This document shows, in pieces, positions 32,023-44,280 of a stretch of 64,000 bases of DNA (positions are counted from its first letter, which is position 1; the number at the start of each line of letters is the position of its first letter). The stretch comes from Chytridium lagenaria (taxonomy: Eukaryota > Chytridiomycota > Chytridiomycetes > Chytridiales > Chytridiaceae), in contig JAHLKC010000039.1 of the NCBI GenBank assembly GCA_025449115.1, positions 215,716 through 279,715 of the forward strand. Reading direction: 5' to 3'. The notes under the pieces were generated by a model, which ran no database searches, was not told the DNA's origin, and saw only the letters and a program-made list of their open reading frames with translations. Made by a program: the position numbers and the translations under genes.

Positions 32023-34326
32023 ATGCTACCTCTAACCATGCTCAACTCGCTCTCTTTACTACTACTACTCACCATCACCATCACAACTACCCTCCTTCCT
32101 CACTCTTCTCACGCTACACCTGCCTTTCATTTCCACCACCACACACCTGCTGCAACTACCACTACTGATACTACTAATGATAACCTCATTCGCATCCCCA
32201 TTCAACGTCGCACATTCTCTTCTTCACTAAAGACAGATTCCATCTCGGAAGGCAATCATGACACCACAATCAATGTGGAGCAAGAGAGGTTTAACGTGTT
32301 TACGAGAGCGTTTGCAAGAGGGTGGCCTTTAGTAGTGGTGGTTTGGAGGAAGAGAGTGGGGACCCTGTGAATGTAAGAATGGACAGTGGTAGTGATGATG
32401 GTGGGGATGCGTTGAGAAAGGGTGTCGGGTATTTAAAGAATCTGAGGGACAACACTTACAACTGTAAGTCGAGCTGGTGAGTCTTTTCTCATTCTTTTGG
32501 TTTCACCTTATGGCAGTAAAAAAAAACAGCAGCTTACTTTACTTATCGTTGCTGCACAAAACAAACAAAAAAAAAAAACAGGGTTCCGGCCAAACCTTTA
32601 TGGTCGACCTCGACACTGGCTCCTCCGACACTTGGTTCCGCGGTCCCACCTGCAAAGCCAAGACGATTCCTGCAACGGTCACCGCGCAACCCTCGACTCT
32701 CTCAAATCCACCGGCATCCCCTTTGCCACGCACTATGGTCAAGGTTTCGTTCGCGGTAAAGTCTACATTGGTGACGTTTCCATCGGGTCTGCCAAGGCCC
32801 GGGAACTGCTTGTCGACTCTCAACCGAGGAGGAGGCGGATGGAGATACCGATGGGATTTTGGGGTTGGCTTTGCGAGTTTGTCGCAGATTGCGAGGCAGA
32901 CGAGAAAGGAGATTGGGAGACGGAAGAGTGTGGGTGCTGCAGAGGTGAAGAATGATGGTGTGGGAAGGAAACTGAAAAAAGGATGCTGGCAAAGAGAGTG
33001 GAGAGGGTTCCAACAAGTTGAGGTATGGGACTGTGAGACTTGATGGTCAACAGTTGGACCGACGGGACAATGATCAAGGAGAGGAAGATAGAAAACAAAC
33101 ACCCGAAGAGGATGAAGAGAATGGTCGAAATCTTCTCAGTCTCTCTGAATGATACCGCCACCAACCAGAACAACAACAACAATAACAAGAACAACAATAT
33201 TAACAACAACAACAACAACACCATTTCAGACCAAGACGCTGAAGCCGCCCGTATCGCATCCAGCCATTCCAACTTTTTAGATGCCCTCCGTCTCCCATCG
33301 ACAAAAACATGTTTGGCTTTTACCTCTCCTACTACCGCGATGGCGATCACGGCGAAGTTGTCTTTGGCGGGTACGACCCCCACCGCATCGTTGGCAACGT
33401 GACCTGGCTCAAAGTCAACAGTCCATCCTACTGGCAATTTGACATGAGGGGGTTCACGTATGATGTGTGTTGGGGGAGATGAACAACCTGTTAAAGGGGA
33501 GAAACCGTTGTGGACGGATGGCGTGGTGAATGGGATCAGTGATACGGGAACCACGTTGGTGTTGTTGCATCCTAAGGTTGGAGGATGTGAATGTGAGGAT
33601 TGGAGCAAAGGCTTTGGGGGGAGGGATGGGGAGAGTGGGAGGTTGTGGGGTGTGGATTGTGGGATGATGGAGAGGGAGGAACCGGTTGTGAGGATTCGGA
33701 CGGGGGAGGGGGAGACGTTTGAGTTGATGCCGAAAGACTGTGAGTTGTTTTGAGGGTGTTTTTGTTTTTGTTTTTGTGTTTGTAGATATTTTGTTTTTTT
33801 CTTTCTTCCCACCTCATTGTATTTATAACATTTCTTTTTTCTTTTCTCACCCTCCCTCCTTTTTCTCCCTTTTCTCTCCGTAAACTCACTGATCCATGCC
33901 TTTGTCTTTTTTTTTTTCCTTGTTCCCGTTAACTAACTCATCCTTCCTTTTCATTTCTTCTTTTTTTTTTCTTTGGTCCCGTTAACTAACTCATCCATGC
34001 CTTCTTTTTATCTTCCTTGCTTTCCCCCACCAGACATCCTCCCCTCTGGCTCCAAGACCTGCATCACAGGATTCTCCTCCTCCACGTCCAACGGTGTTGC
34101 GATCTTTGGAGACGTGTTTCTCCGCAAGTATTATTCCATCTATGATCGAGGGAATGGGAGGGTTGGGTTTGCTCAAGCTGTTCATGATCATGTGGAGCAG
34201 AGGGTGGAGGATGTGGAGGATACACGGTTTGTGAGGGAACGGGTTGGATGGGTTGGGGAGGGTTTGGGAGGGGTGCCGCCTTTGGAGGAGGTGGGGAGGA
34301 TTGCGAGGATGGTGGGGAGGGGGTAG
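32023..34326 (+). CDS. Secreted pepsin-family aspartic protease, catalytic motifs intact
   Basis: Signal peptide MLPLTMLNSLSLLLLLTITI, then a Thr/His-rich propeptide. After an intron ending at 32581 the mature fold starts with QTFMVDLDTGSSDTWFRGPT (first catalytic DTGS), followed by FATHYGQGFVRGKVYIGDVS, MFGFYLSYYRDGDHGEVVFG, GYDPHRIVGNVTWLKVNSPS and GVVNGISDTGTTLVLLHP (second catalytic DTGT, 33535-33570). The end is FGDVFLRKYYSIYDRGNGRV then GFAQA, a standard A1 C-terminus, after a T-rich intron at about 33750-34033. Both catalytic Asp are present. A polyAsn insertion (33165-33225) sits before HSNFLDALRLPS. One-base shifts occur near 32663, 32830-32960 and 33300. It contrasts with the motif-altered relative at 26647-29184. 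Confidence 0.8.
33875..34010 (+). repeat. Imperfect ~65 bp direct repeats inside a protease intron
   Basis: The core cccgttaactaactcatcc occurs at about 33925 and 33978, each followed by a T-rich run, with a weaker third copy (cgtaaactcactgatcc) near 33879. Confidence 0.65.
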
Positions 34327-34968
34327 ATGGAGTGGATGTGATTCATGTTGTTTTTTTTTTTTGTCGTTGGAGATGTTGAATGTTGTGATTTGGTGTTGGG
34401 TGACTGTTTTTTTTTTGTTTTGCTTGTTCTCCATATCACCCCTCCCCACCTTGTTGATGGGGGTTTGTTGTACCCTTTTTTTTTCTTGAATCTACGTCTG
34501 GTTGTATCTTTTCTCTTTTCATGTCAAATATAACGATATCGACTCTATTGGCATTTGTAGACGTTCTCGTTGTGACATCTTTTTTGTAGTCACTTTTTGA
34601 AAAGCAGAGAGTGGCTGGACAAGGTAGAGTATCTAAAGGACGGCGTGCCCCCGTATGACGGTGAAATTTCCCATTACAGAAAACAAGATTCCGTTTTTCC
34701 TTTTGTGTGGCCGAAAAAAGAAAAAGGAAAAATTCGACCCAGTTGCCAAAGACCAAGGTTTTTCGGAGCCCAGTCCCAGTCTACCCTCACCCTCACAACC
34801 CGCATCGTATAGCCCGTTTGTTCCCGACAACACCTCCGCAGCCAACCTAAAACGCCAACCCCGTTGAAAGTCTTTGTTGACGGTTTTCTTTTGATCAAGT
34901 TGTTGTGAAGTTGGGAGGGGGTGTTGTTTGGTTGTTCTGGGGAGTCTTTTTTTTTTTGGGTATCTGAG
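34327..34968. other. Intergenic region before the zinc-finger gene
   Basis: T-rich sequence with no recognised gene. Minus-strand frames at 34436-35201 run opposite to the PacC-like coding region and look spurious. Confidence 0.4.
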
Positions 34969-37249
34969 ATGGGAGTGGATGCAGAGATTGGGATGGAGGG
35001 GATGGAGGAAGGGGAGAGGGAGAAGGGGTTGTTGGAAGAGAGTGGAGTTGGGGATGGAGCACAAGTGGAGGTGGTTGAAATGGAAACTAGAGTGGAAAAC
35101 GCCTTGATCGAGCACCCCGAATCCACGTTGCCATCAGAATCAACACCACAACCGTTCACCATGGTCATGAAACCCCAACAGATTCCATCTCTCAACCTCA
35201 CGCTTCATCTCAACAAGACGAGATTCACGTTTCAAAGAAACAACGTCTCACCCTTCCTCCCGTTCAGATTTCTGATCAACAACCTTCTCCTATACCTCCC
35301 CCTTCTGCTGCTGATTCCCTCGCCTCTTACTCCTCCTTCTCTGCTCTCGTCTCGGCTGCTACTGCCGCCGCTGAAAACTCCCTCACATTACCTATCCACA
35401 TGACCCTCCTTCCCCCCAACCCCCCACCTCACCAACCCCCTCAACAACCCAACACCTCCCCAAACCCCCCTCAATAACCCCCCCCCACCAACCCCCCTCA
35501 ACAACCCCCCCCCACCAACCCCAACCCCGCCCTCCACCGCTGCGCCTGGGTGATCCACCCCCCAGGTCCCGGTCCAACCCCCTCCCTCAGCGACGTCAAC
35601 TCTGGCCAAAAGGTCACCGTCTGCAGCGTGTCCGCGGTGGATCCCAATGAACTCTATGATGACATATTATTCAAGCGCATGTGAGACGAAAGTATGGGGG
35701 CACGAGAGGAGTGGATCATGCGGATTTGTTTTGTAGATGGCTGGGGTGTCGACATGGACCGAAAGCGTTTACGAAACGGAATCATATTATTAGTCATTGT
35801 AGAAGTCATGTGGAGCTTTGGAGTAATAGTTGTGTGCAGTGTGAGAGGGCGTTTAAGTGGTGAGTGGGTTTTAGGCCTTTCTCTTTTCCCGTGGTTTTTT
35901 TTCTTTTGTTTTTTTTCTTGGGTTTATTTTCTTTCTTTTTTCTGTTTTTTTTTTCTTTCTTTTTTTTTCTTCTTTTCTTTTTATCGTGACGAAATGTGGA
36001 CGTTTTTTGGTTGATTTATGGGGGTTTTATTGGGTTTATGTGTTTTTTTTTTATTTATTTTTTTTTTTTTTGGGGGGGGGGTATCTTGCTTTAAGGGCAA
36101 CGTTTGGTTTTTGTTGGTTCCGGTTTGACGTTTGTTTTTTTTTTTTCCTTTCCGTATTTCTTCTTTAAAACGATGATGCACTCTTTTGATTTTCGAAAAA
36201 AGTCTTTGGAGTTTTGTTTAGATGTTGTGTTTTTTTCTTCTTCCGTTCTTTATTTTTTTTTGTTTGAACGATGGGCTGTTTGTTGCTTTTTCGAAAACTT
36301 TGGTTCAGATGGTTCAATCCTAATCAAAACCCACACTAACCAAAAACAAAAAAAAAACAAAACAACAGCCTCACGATCTCAAGAAACACGGGACAAGACT
36401 GGTCACGACACTGGCATGAAACGTCAAAACACCATCTCTGCCGTTCAACCTCTGCTCGACTTCGAGCCACATCGTCATCCATCTCAGCGTCAGCTGTTCC
36501 GTCACCTGCTTTGCGATCCCCGGACGCTCGGACGCAGAGAGGAAGGAAACGAACCTCTACTGATCCGTATGATCGGAAAGGTGCGAATCTGGAAAAAATG
36601 TTGAGTACAGGCGTTGTGAGAGTGGAGGGATCACGGTCTCCTGGGGCTGTGTATCATGAAGGAGCTCCACATCCGCATGTAAGTCTATTCATTTTATTCG
36701 TTTTTTTTTATTTTATTTTTTTTGCGAGAGAAGTTCCACTTTTCTATGCTCTTTCCACTGTATATAACCCATTCTCGTTATTTCTCAGGATCCTCATTAT
36801 CACCACCATCCATACCTCCACCCCCATCATCATCCTACTCCAACCCCCCCACCCATGCTCCAGGCCACCCTTCCCACCATCCCCCCTCACCACCCCCCTC
36901 CCCACCACCACCACTACCAACCCCACCACGACCCCCCTCCCACCCCTACGACCCTCCCCATCACTACCCCGACCCTTACTACCCCTACCCCCCCACCCAC
37001 TACCCCCCTCAACCCTACTACCACCCACCACCATCACATACCTACTCCTCTGTCACCCATCTCAACCTTATTACCCGCCTTATTATCCGGACCCTTACCC
37101 GCCTTATCAACCTTATTATCGGGAGACGCCGTATGAACCTTATAGTGGGCATCCGGTCGTGGAGGTGGACATGGGGAGGGCATTTGGATGCGCATCCGGT
37201 GGTGACGCCGAAAATGGAACGGGAGGAGTCATTGAAACAAGAAGATTAG
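34969..37249 (+). CDS. PacC/RIM101-like zinc-finger transcription factor
   Basis: The zinc-finger region matches the three-finger PacC/RIM101 layout: a degenerate first finger (HRCAWVIHPPG, VSAVDPNELYDDILFKRM), a second, FCRWLGCRHGPKAFTKRNHI then ISHCRSH, and a third, SCVQCERAFK, that continues across an intron into PHDLKKHGTR (about 36370). In known family members these fingers bind DNA in the ambient-pH response; the role here is inferred. Before the fingers lie an acidic leader and a basic KKQRLTLPPV stretch; after them come a Ser/Arg-rich segment (PDARTQRGRKRTSTDPYDRK) and a very Pro/Tyr/His-rich tail (PDPYPPYQPYYRETPYEPYS) ending EREESLKQED. The first finger lacks the usual His pair. One-base shifts occur near 35190, 35480, 36380 and 37190. 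The start is uncertain. Confidence 0.65.
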
Positions 37250-37464
37250 AATCGTGAGATGTTCCCACACCCCTCCATGCCTGGTTTTTTTCCTTTGTTT
37301 TTTGCTGGTTTTGTGCGTTTGTTATACCTTCTTTATGGATTTTGTCTTGGTTTGTTCTTTGGGGTCTTTTTCCGTGAATAAAAACGTTGCTTATGGGCCT
37401 TTTTTTTGGTCCGTGAATCAAAACGTGCCGTGACGCCGAAACTGGAACGAGAAGAATCCTTGAT

Positions 37465-37751
37465 ACAAGAAGATTAAAATAATGATATCCTATCATTACC
37501 GCCCCCCTCAACCCTACCACCACCACCACACACCTACTCCTCTGTCATCCCATCTCAACCTTATTACCCGCCTTATTATCCGGACCCTTACCCGCCTTAT
37601 CAACCTTATTATCGGGAGACGCCGTATGAACCTTATAGTGGGCATCCGGTCGTGGAGGTGGGACATGGGAGGGGCATTTGGATGCGCATCCGGTGGTGAC
37701 GCCGAAATTGGAACGGGAGGAGTCATTGAAACAAGAAGATTAGAATCATGA
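37465..37751 (+). repeat. Direct duplicate of the PacC-like gene's last exon
   Basis: 37530-37750 repeats 37055-37260 almost base for base (Pro/Tyr-rich coding, the GHPVVEV region and the final EREESLKQED with its stop). A shorter remnant of the same terminal piece (ctggaacgagaagaatcctt) occurs at about 37442-37480, so the tail was copied more than once. Confidence 0.85.
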
Positions 37752-38660
37752 GATGTCCCACACCCCTTCCCTGTTGTGTTTTTTCCTTTTGTTTTTTGGC
37801 TGGGTTTGTACGTTTGTTGGATGGTTTGGTGTTATCACCTTCTTTGTGGATCGGTTTTATCCTATGCTATGTTTTGTTTCGGGGTCTTTTTTTGGTCCGT
37901 CAATATAAATCGCTTTTTTTCAATGCTCTTGGCGGCACATCGCGAAACATCCAGTAAAAGGAACGTAAAAAAGTGAGATGGGCACGCCGAGGAAGGGAAG
38001 CAGAAGACCTTTGTCTATGGGGTGAAACGTGTCCACCAAAAGAATTTTGACTTTAAAAAGAGAATCGCTGGACATCACAGCAAATCAACAAAAAAAAAAC
38101 GGATTTCTTTTTTTTTTTAGGGGGGAGGGGAAGACGGGTATTTTGCCCCAACAACAGCAGCGTGTTGTGTACGTCGACAGAAAAGAAAACGTCTTTGAAA
38201 ACATAGAAAACATGACATGACCGCGATGTTCAAATTACGACAACGAACTACCAAAGCATACTATTCGGAAGATAAGAAGTCTAAACAAATCCCACGCTAA
38301 ATGTTACTAGAAAGCTTTGAAATCACAGCAATATAAACCATCAAGGAGAACTTGGTGTTTTGGTTTCATTACAGGACAGGCCTTTCGCTTTAATAAGATA
38401 TACTCTAGTTGGTGAGCTTGGAATTTTTTGGTGACATTTTTGTCATCCAAATGGGATGATATAAAATGGCGCCAATTCCGTTGCCAGGAACGCGTCTTCA
38501 ACCAAAAAAAAAAGACCCCGACTACACATCAAGTCTCAATCTCCTCATATATTCAAAAGTACCAAAAACCCTCACATAAACTTGATGAACCAAATAAGAT
38601 AAACCCTCACAAGAAACGAAAAGAAAAAAAATTATCCATCAATCAAAACAAAGAGAGACC
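37752..38660. other. Intergenic region between convergent genes
   Basis: No gene recognised. Presumed 3' flanks of the PacC-like and carboxypeptidase genes. Small open frames have no similarity I can identify. Confidence 0.5.
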
Positions 38661-40644
38661 TCAGTTCTTTTTAACCAAAAGCGGGTTGGCCACAGCCTCC
38701 TTTACGAAATAAACCACAGAGTTGTAAATCTCCTCGCCGGTCGGGATAATCTGCTCAGGCGGGAGGATGAACCCCTGGTTTCCCCAAGCTGCACAAATGA
38801 ATTAGAAGATGAAGAGAGGGTTTAAAGACAGGTGAAACTTACTCTCATCAGGCGATGGACGAAGTTCAATGGTGTAAGCGTAGAGTCTACGGTCGGGCAA
38901 CCATGTTTGCACTTGATCATCTAAAAAAAACGTGTCAATGTACAACAGATCAGAGACTTATGACGTACCATAGAACCAGTCAGAGGCGGTACCAGAGCAT
39001 TGATAAAGATCAATGGCGCGCTCACTCGTGTATTTTTTTCCATGTGTCGCTTTGATCGTTTCACGAATCCCATCTCCAACCTTTTTCAAAAGCTTCTCAT
39101 CAGGTGCCGCATCTTCGGTCCATCCTATAATAGATTTTTTGGTCAATGGGGGTTCTTTAGAGGTTTTAAAGTGGCTATACCGTAAGGCCTAAGAATGAGT
39201 TGACTGTAGCTGTGGAAATCAATGGCACCGACGAGTCGAGTGTGGTTCTTGTTCATAAAGAATTGCATCAAGGCTTTGACTTCGGGTTCGGAACCGGCAG
39301 AGGGGCCCATAAAGACATCGCTGTAGGGGAGGAGGAGGAACCACCTTCACCCCAGTGAGCGGGCCAGTTGCGATTAAGCTAAAGAAATATAGTTATGGTA
39401 AGCTTAAAATAGATAGCAAGTGTATTGATAACGATAGCTTCGGAGATAGCACCATATCGATTCTCAAAAGAATAAAAGAGAGTCCAATAAGTTACTCACA
39501 TCAACTCCCACAGATCCAAGATATCACCCTTAATGGGCCTCCTGTTCTTTCTCCAAAGACGGCTCTTGTCCCAAGTGTACTTGTATCCGTCAGCGTTCAT
39601 GAGAGGAACAATGATGAGTTCAGCCGTGTCGAGGACGGTGGTGGCTTCAGCGTCTTTACCGTAGGTAGTCAAAAGGCGGTGGACAAAGTACTGAACGGTG
39701 GCGGGGCCTGAAGCATGTAAAGGTTGTTAGAACGGAAAAGAGCACAGATGAGGAAAATTCAAAAAAGGAGGACGCAAATAAATAAAAAAATATGGAGGAT
39801 ATAGAAAGAAAAAAGAGATAACACGGTGGTGTAAAAAAGGATAACGAAAAAGAATACATGAGGGGATTAAAAATAAACGACTCTCACCAATCCATTCCCT
39901 CGCGTGATCACCGAATGGAACCACACCTGCGGCTTCACTCCCTTACCAACACTCGACCCAATCTTCAACGCAAAGATATCCTCTCCCAAAGCCGTTTTCC
40001 CATACTCGGCAAAAGCGTCACCAAGTCCTTATGCTCCCTGCAAGCGCTTCATACCAAACCTTGATATCCTCGTATCGGTGGTACTCGCTAAACCAATCCT
40101 TGGTCGCCTTAACTCGAGTCACAGGGTCAGGGTACAGCCGGGATACTGCCTGCTGAACGGTTTGAAGACGAATGTGTTCACGGCTGATGAGGTCTTGGAG
40201 GTCGCTGATAATGGGAGTTGGGCGCGGGACGTTGAAGGCGAGGTTTGCGAGGGCGAGGTTGAGGCGGCCCAAGTCAGTGGGGAGACACGGACCTAAAAAA
40301 CCCAAAAGACGTTAACAAAGGGTATATTTGTTGAACCAAGCAGTTGTATGCAGCAAGGAACTCACATCCAACCCTTCCTTTCTAGCAGCCCATAAATCCA
40401 ACCCCAACTTCTCCACAATGACTCGTTCAACCTCCCTCCTCCTTCTCTTGAGATGCGTTGACACCTCCACCCTCACAAGTTGATGACCCCTGTAATCGCC
40501 GTCATCATGGGAAGAAGCTTGAAGGGCAATCATATCCCTGTTGTCCTCAAACACAAAGTCGTGTTTGGGAGCCGCATGGGAGATGACGGCTGAGAGGGCA
40601 AGGACGACGACGAGGAGGAGACGTCGCGAATGAGGCGACGGCAT
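38661..40644 (-). CDS. Secreted zinc carboxypeptidase (peptidase family M14)
   Basis: Signal peptide MPSPHSRRLLLVVVLALSAV, then a propeptide (DYRGHQLVRVEV..., LALANLAFNVPRP, SDLQDLISREHIRLQTVQQA). The catalytic part begins FSEYHRYEDIKVWYEAL and carries the expected zinc ligands and general base: HAREWIGE (His and Glu, about 39890), GAIDFHSYSQLILRPYG (second His) and AYTIELRPSPDE (catalytic Glu), plus substrate-binding RLWRKNRRP and LDLNRNWPAHWGE. It ends GFILPPEQIIPTGEEIYNSV and VVYFVKEAVANPLLVKKN. Introns are short (for example 38842-38789). All catalytic residues are present, so it should be an active C-terminal exopeptidase. One-base shifts occur near 40290, 40010-40060 and 39910, probably indel errors given the intact motifs. 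Confidence 0.85.
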
Positions 40645-41617
40645 TGTTGCTGAATGGATAAAAACCGAGTGCGGCCACGCAATTAGAATTTATTTGGGAA
40701 TGCTTTGTTTTCGTGCCATAAAGTTATCGGGTGGGGAACATGACCTTTTGTTGCGGAAAAATTGTGCAAATGTTGTAACCCGATTCCGTGCTGGTCCACC
40801 ATTTAAATTGAAGGATGAGAAAGCGAGTGATTTTGTAATCGACGCGTCATTTGTTGCAATATGTAGCCTGAGATAACATCGTTATTTCTTTTGTTTTCCA
40901 CGAGTCGACCTTTGATATTTAACCTATACGCGCAGCATTTATCCGCATTCCTTTGCAAAGTGTCGGGCAAGAACTGGAAACAGCTGCGGTACGTATATAA
41001 GAGTGATCGCCCGGAACAAAAGCACCGGTTATGTTACTGGAATATTTCCGCGTTGAAGCTATTCTGAAAGGAAAGCCTTCTGGCAAGTCCACTTTATTTC
41101 GTTATAAAATGGCGAGGCAAACTCAAGAGTCACTCGCCATCAAGAAGATCCACTTTGCCACAATCATGTGGTAGTCGAGATCAAGGGCATCCATAACGTT
41201 ATTTTAAGCTGAAATAGCAATCCGAGAGTCTAGACTCTTTGTATCAAGAATCTTTAATGCGTGGAACTGATAATGAAGGTTGAGACTTGTATATGGATGA
41301 GAGTGTCTAACTGAAAGAAAGGAGAATGACGAATTATATGAGCGAGTGTGTCCAATTATACATACTAATTCCTAAAAAGTAAGACAAAAGATACTAAAAG
41401 CAGTATAAATGAAATATTTTTTTTATATTCGAAATGGTAATCGAACTGCAACTACATATGCAATGCACAATAACAAAGAGAAAGCGTGATGGAAACTGAA
41501 ATCAAAGATGGATGTGCGGATGGAACCATCAAGAAACTAGAATAAACAAAAGAGGAAGGGCAGATTTAAAAGGTCGGAGGTCGCCATACACATAAAACCA
41601 GGCGTAGATAATGAGAA
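40645..41617. other. Intergenic region, no gene recognised
   Basis: AT-rich with no convincing coding stretch. It holds the carboxypeptidase promoter on one side and the 3' flank of the GH16 gene on the other. Confidence 0.5.
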
Positions 41618-43486
41618 TTAAAAAAAAGTACGAGTGAAAGAAACAAAGTAACTCCAAAAAACTTGATATAGAAGAAAATGGAAAGCGTGGGATACAGAAA
41701 GGGGAGAGGTAACCGAAAAACGCTCCAAAAGCTCTTTTCTACCACTTAAACAATGAAAAAACGCCACACCCGCCAATACAATCCCAACAACCACCGTCCT
41801 CCATCCCCGATTCTTCCCACCCTCACTCGGGAACGATATCGGTGCCGTACTCAATCCAGGTCCGGCTTTCGGGGTCGCCGTCGTGACTGCCTTTGTTGTC
41901 ACAGGTGCAAATGAATCAACGTTGGGGAAGGCACCGTTGCGGTCACTTGAACGGGGATCGGTGGGTGGTGCGTTGGGGGCGGAAGGGTAGGGACCGTTAT
42001 AGCAGGTGATGTTAAGAGAGGTAATGAAACCTTGGAAACCAGAGGCGGTAGAGGGGTCACGCCAGTTGACGGGGCCGTCTGCCCATGGCTTTGAAAATTA
42101 TAAGAGTATATTGTTAGAGGATGCATTATTAGAAACTATTTCTTAAAGACAATGTACCTTTTCTTGGAGGTTCCAGACTCCAATCTTGAGCTTCATTGGA
42201 GAGTCCGGGTAGTGGTAGTGGTCGTAATCTGGGGCCAATGATGCATTGTAGCCACGACCCACTCCGGCAAGCTGCCAAGTCTCATTTTTTCTCTGTCTGT
42301 GAACCAGCTGTCCTTCCACATACCAACTACAAGTGGAATTAATTATCAATGATTAAAAAAAAGGACTGATGCCAAAAGAGCAAAGAAATGAGAAATAGAA
42401 TTAATTTTACGTCATCTCGTAGGGCGTCCAGTCCATTTTGTAAGTGTAAAAGTTCCTTGTAGGATCAACAACAGCCTAGACAAAACATGAGATAAGGCAT
42501 GAGCAAGACGTTCAAAGGGATATGAAAAGGAGGAAGGAATAATATAAACTAACGGGACGGGTGGCCCAGAGCTCGAAAGTGGTATTGGGATCACGCTGCC
42601 TTAATCCTTTCCAGAAAAAGTTTGTCCATGCCCCTCCCGTATCGCTGCCCACCCATCTGTTCACGAAAAATTAGCACAAAAACCATCAACTGTGACATAA
42701 ACGAAACATGGAATATTGCAATTTCAAGACTCACTCCCAATCAATTTCATCCTTAGTGGCATCATTTATAAGAGTCAACGCAGTAATGACTCCACCGCCT
42801 GGAGCAGCCCTGATCTTCGCTTCCACAGATCCATACAGAAGCGAACGGGCGGTTGAGAGACGAGATTGTTGACCTGCGATACTTTCCATGCGAGCATCGC
42901 TGGGAATTGGCCCACTTTATATAGTAAGAAAGCAGCGGTAAGAGAATGGTTTATAAAAAAGAGTGCTGAGTCACTGGAACAGCGGGTAAAAAGATGAAGT
43001 ACCTCGGAGGTAAAAGGGTCATCATCATGGCACCTTCATCGGGAATGAAATCAATCTTTCCATATTCTATATAAAAGGAAAAGTAGTTAGTGGGCCAAGT
43101 TAGTCATGTCAGCCAGTCAGTGAGTTTAATAGATGAACTGCGAAGAAAGGAAGGAGGCGTGCGGGGTGATCAAGAGGAGAGGAGAGGACAGGAGGATAAG
43201 TAAAACGACATGGATGGAATAAGAATCCGAGTTTTTACCAAGAGCCAAATCGGAAGTGGTGAGAGGCCTTGAAAAGTTTGGATAGACCAAAGAGCACTGA
43301 TCTCCAATGAACAGCCATGAGCTGAGGCGATTCGATGATGAAGTGGATGACGGTGGTGATGAGGTGGTGGTGGTTTGTTGCTGTTGTGGTTGCTGGGGTG
43401 GTAGTGGTGATGGCATCCTGTGCCGTGACTTGCAGTGTCCATCCAAGAATGAAGAAGGCGCTCGCCTTCACGACTACTCCCTTCAT
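41618..43486 (-). CDS. CRH-type GH16 cell-wall transglycosylase
   Basis: Signal peptide MKGVVVKASAFFILGWTLQV. The mature protein contains RMESIAGQQSRLSTARSLLY then GSVEAKIRAAPGGGVITALT, LINDATKDEIDWEWVGSDTG (GH16 catalytic ExDxE within DEIDWE, split by an intron), WKGLRQRDPNTTFELWATRP, NFYTYKMDWTPYEMTWYVEG, YPDSPMKLKIGVWNLQEKPW and DPSTASGFQGFITSLNITCY. It ends with a Ser/Thr/Pro stalk and a hydrophobic anchor (RTVVVGIVLAGVAFFHCL), as in GPI or membrane-anchored Crh1/Utr2 proteins, which join chitin to beta-glucan. The substrate is inferred from the family. A His/Thr-rich N-terminal stretch (TTTTPATTTATNHHHLI) follows the signal and contains a frame break near 43340. Introns are numerous and short. 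It is divergent from Ras. Confidence 0.85.
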
Positions 43487-44280
43487 TCTTTCTAATAGTA
43501 AATATTTAAAAAAGGATGGTTATAGCAAAGTAGGGTGTAGTAGGTAGCGTATAAGGGCCTATATTTGAATAATACGAAAGTAAATAAGAAAAGTGAATGA
43601 CTGACACTGCATGCATGGTTTGATTGGTGGTGAGTTTGGGTTGGTTATTTTATTTATTATTTATTTATTTATTTTTTATTTATTTATTTATTTATTTACT
43701 ATTTATTTATTAATAAATATTTAATATTTATTTTGTTTCCTCATTTTTTATTTCATAATAGTTACTAATACTATGGACTACATACTGTTAATAACAATTT
43801 AATAATATTAATAATTAAATAAATATAAAAAAATGAAAAAAATAAAAAATAAAAAATAAAATTATTTGTATTACAAGGGAGAGACAAGTGTGTTACACAA
43901 ATGTCTCATTCGCTCAATTCGCTGGTCCTTTTTCATTTTACAATTAATTATTTATTATTATTATTATTTACACATTAACCGTCGCTCATCCATCCATCCA
44001 TCCATCCAACGTCCATCCATCCGTCCATCCCGTCATCACTGCTACTCCCAACCACCCACTCCTCACCAACCACCGACACTTCCAAACCACTATCGGCATT
44101 CCCATCACTCTCATCACTCTTACCTCAAGCCCTACCGACCGCCTGCATCTCCTTTAGTCATTCATCAAACTCAAGCCGTCCATTCCAGCCATCTTAGCCC
44201 ACATCCCCATTTTTCTATCAAGTTCCTCATCCTCTCACACCGACCTTCCTCACCCCAACCCGACCCCCTCCATCCAGACG
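43487..44280. repeat. AT-rich bidirectional promoter region with TTTA repeats
   Basis: Between divergent GH16 and Ras genes. (TTTA)n tracts lie at 43645-43740, A/T runs at 43820-43865 and (CATC)n at 43988-44030. Open frames across 43866-44309 are Pro/His/Ser-rich and look like 5' UTR of the Ras gene. Confidence 0.6.

Noticed and set aside
32820..33812. 330-codon minus-strand open frame
   Set aside because: It lies opposite the aspartic protease, whose motifs (FGGYDP, DTGTT) are clear on the plus strand; the minus reading is Pro/Ser/Leu-rich low-complexity.
34633..35201. Minus-strand open frames of 160-175 codons
   Set aside because: Opposite the N-terminal region of the PacC-like gene, Ser/Pro-rich and without motifs.
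36722..37257. Several overlapping Pro/His/Tyr-rich frames as separate genes
   Set aside because: CCN-rich sequence is open in all frames; the PY-rich frame fits the PacC-like tail and is the only one preserved in the duplicate.
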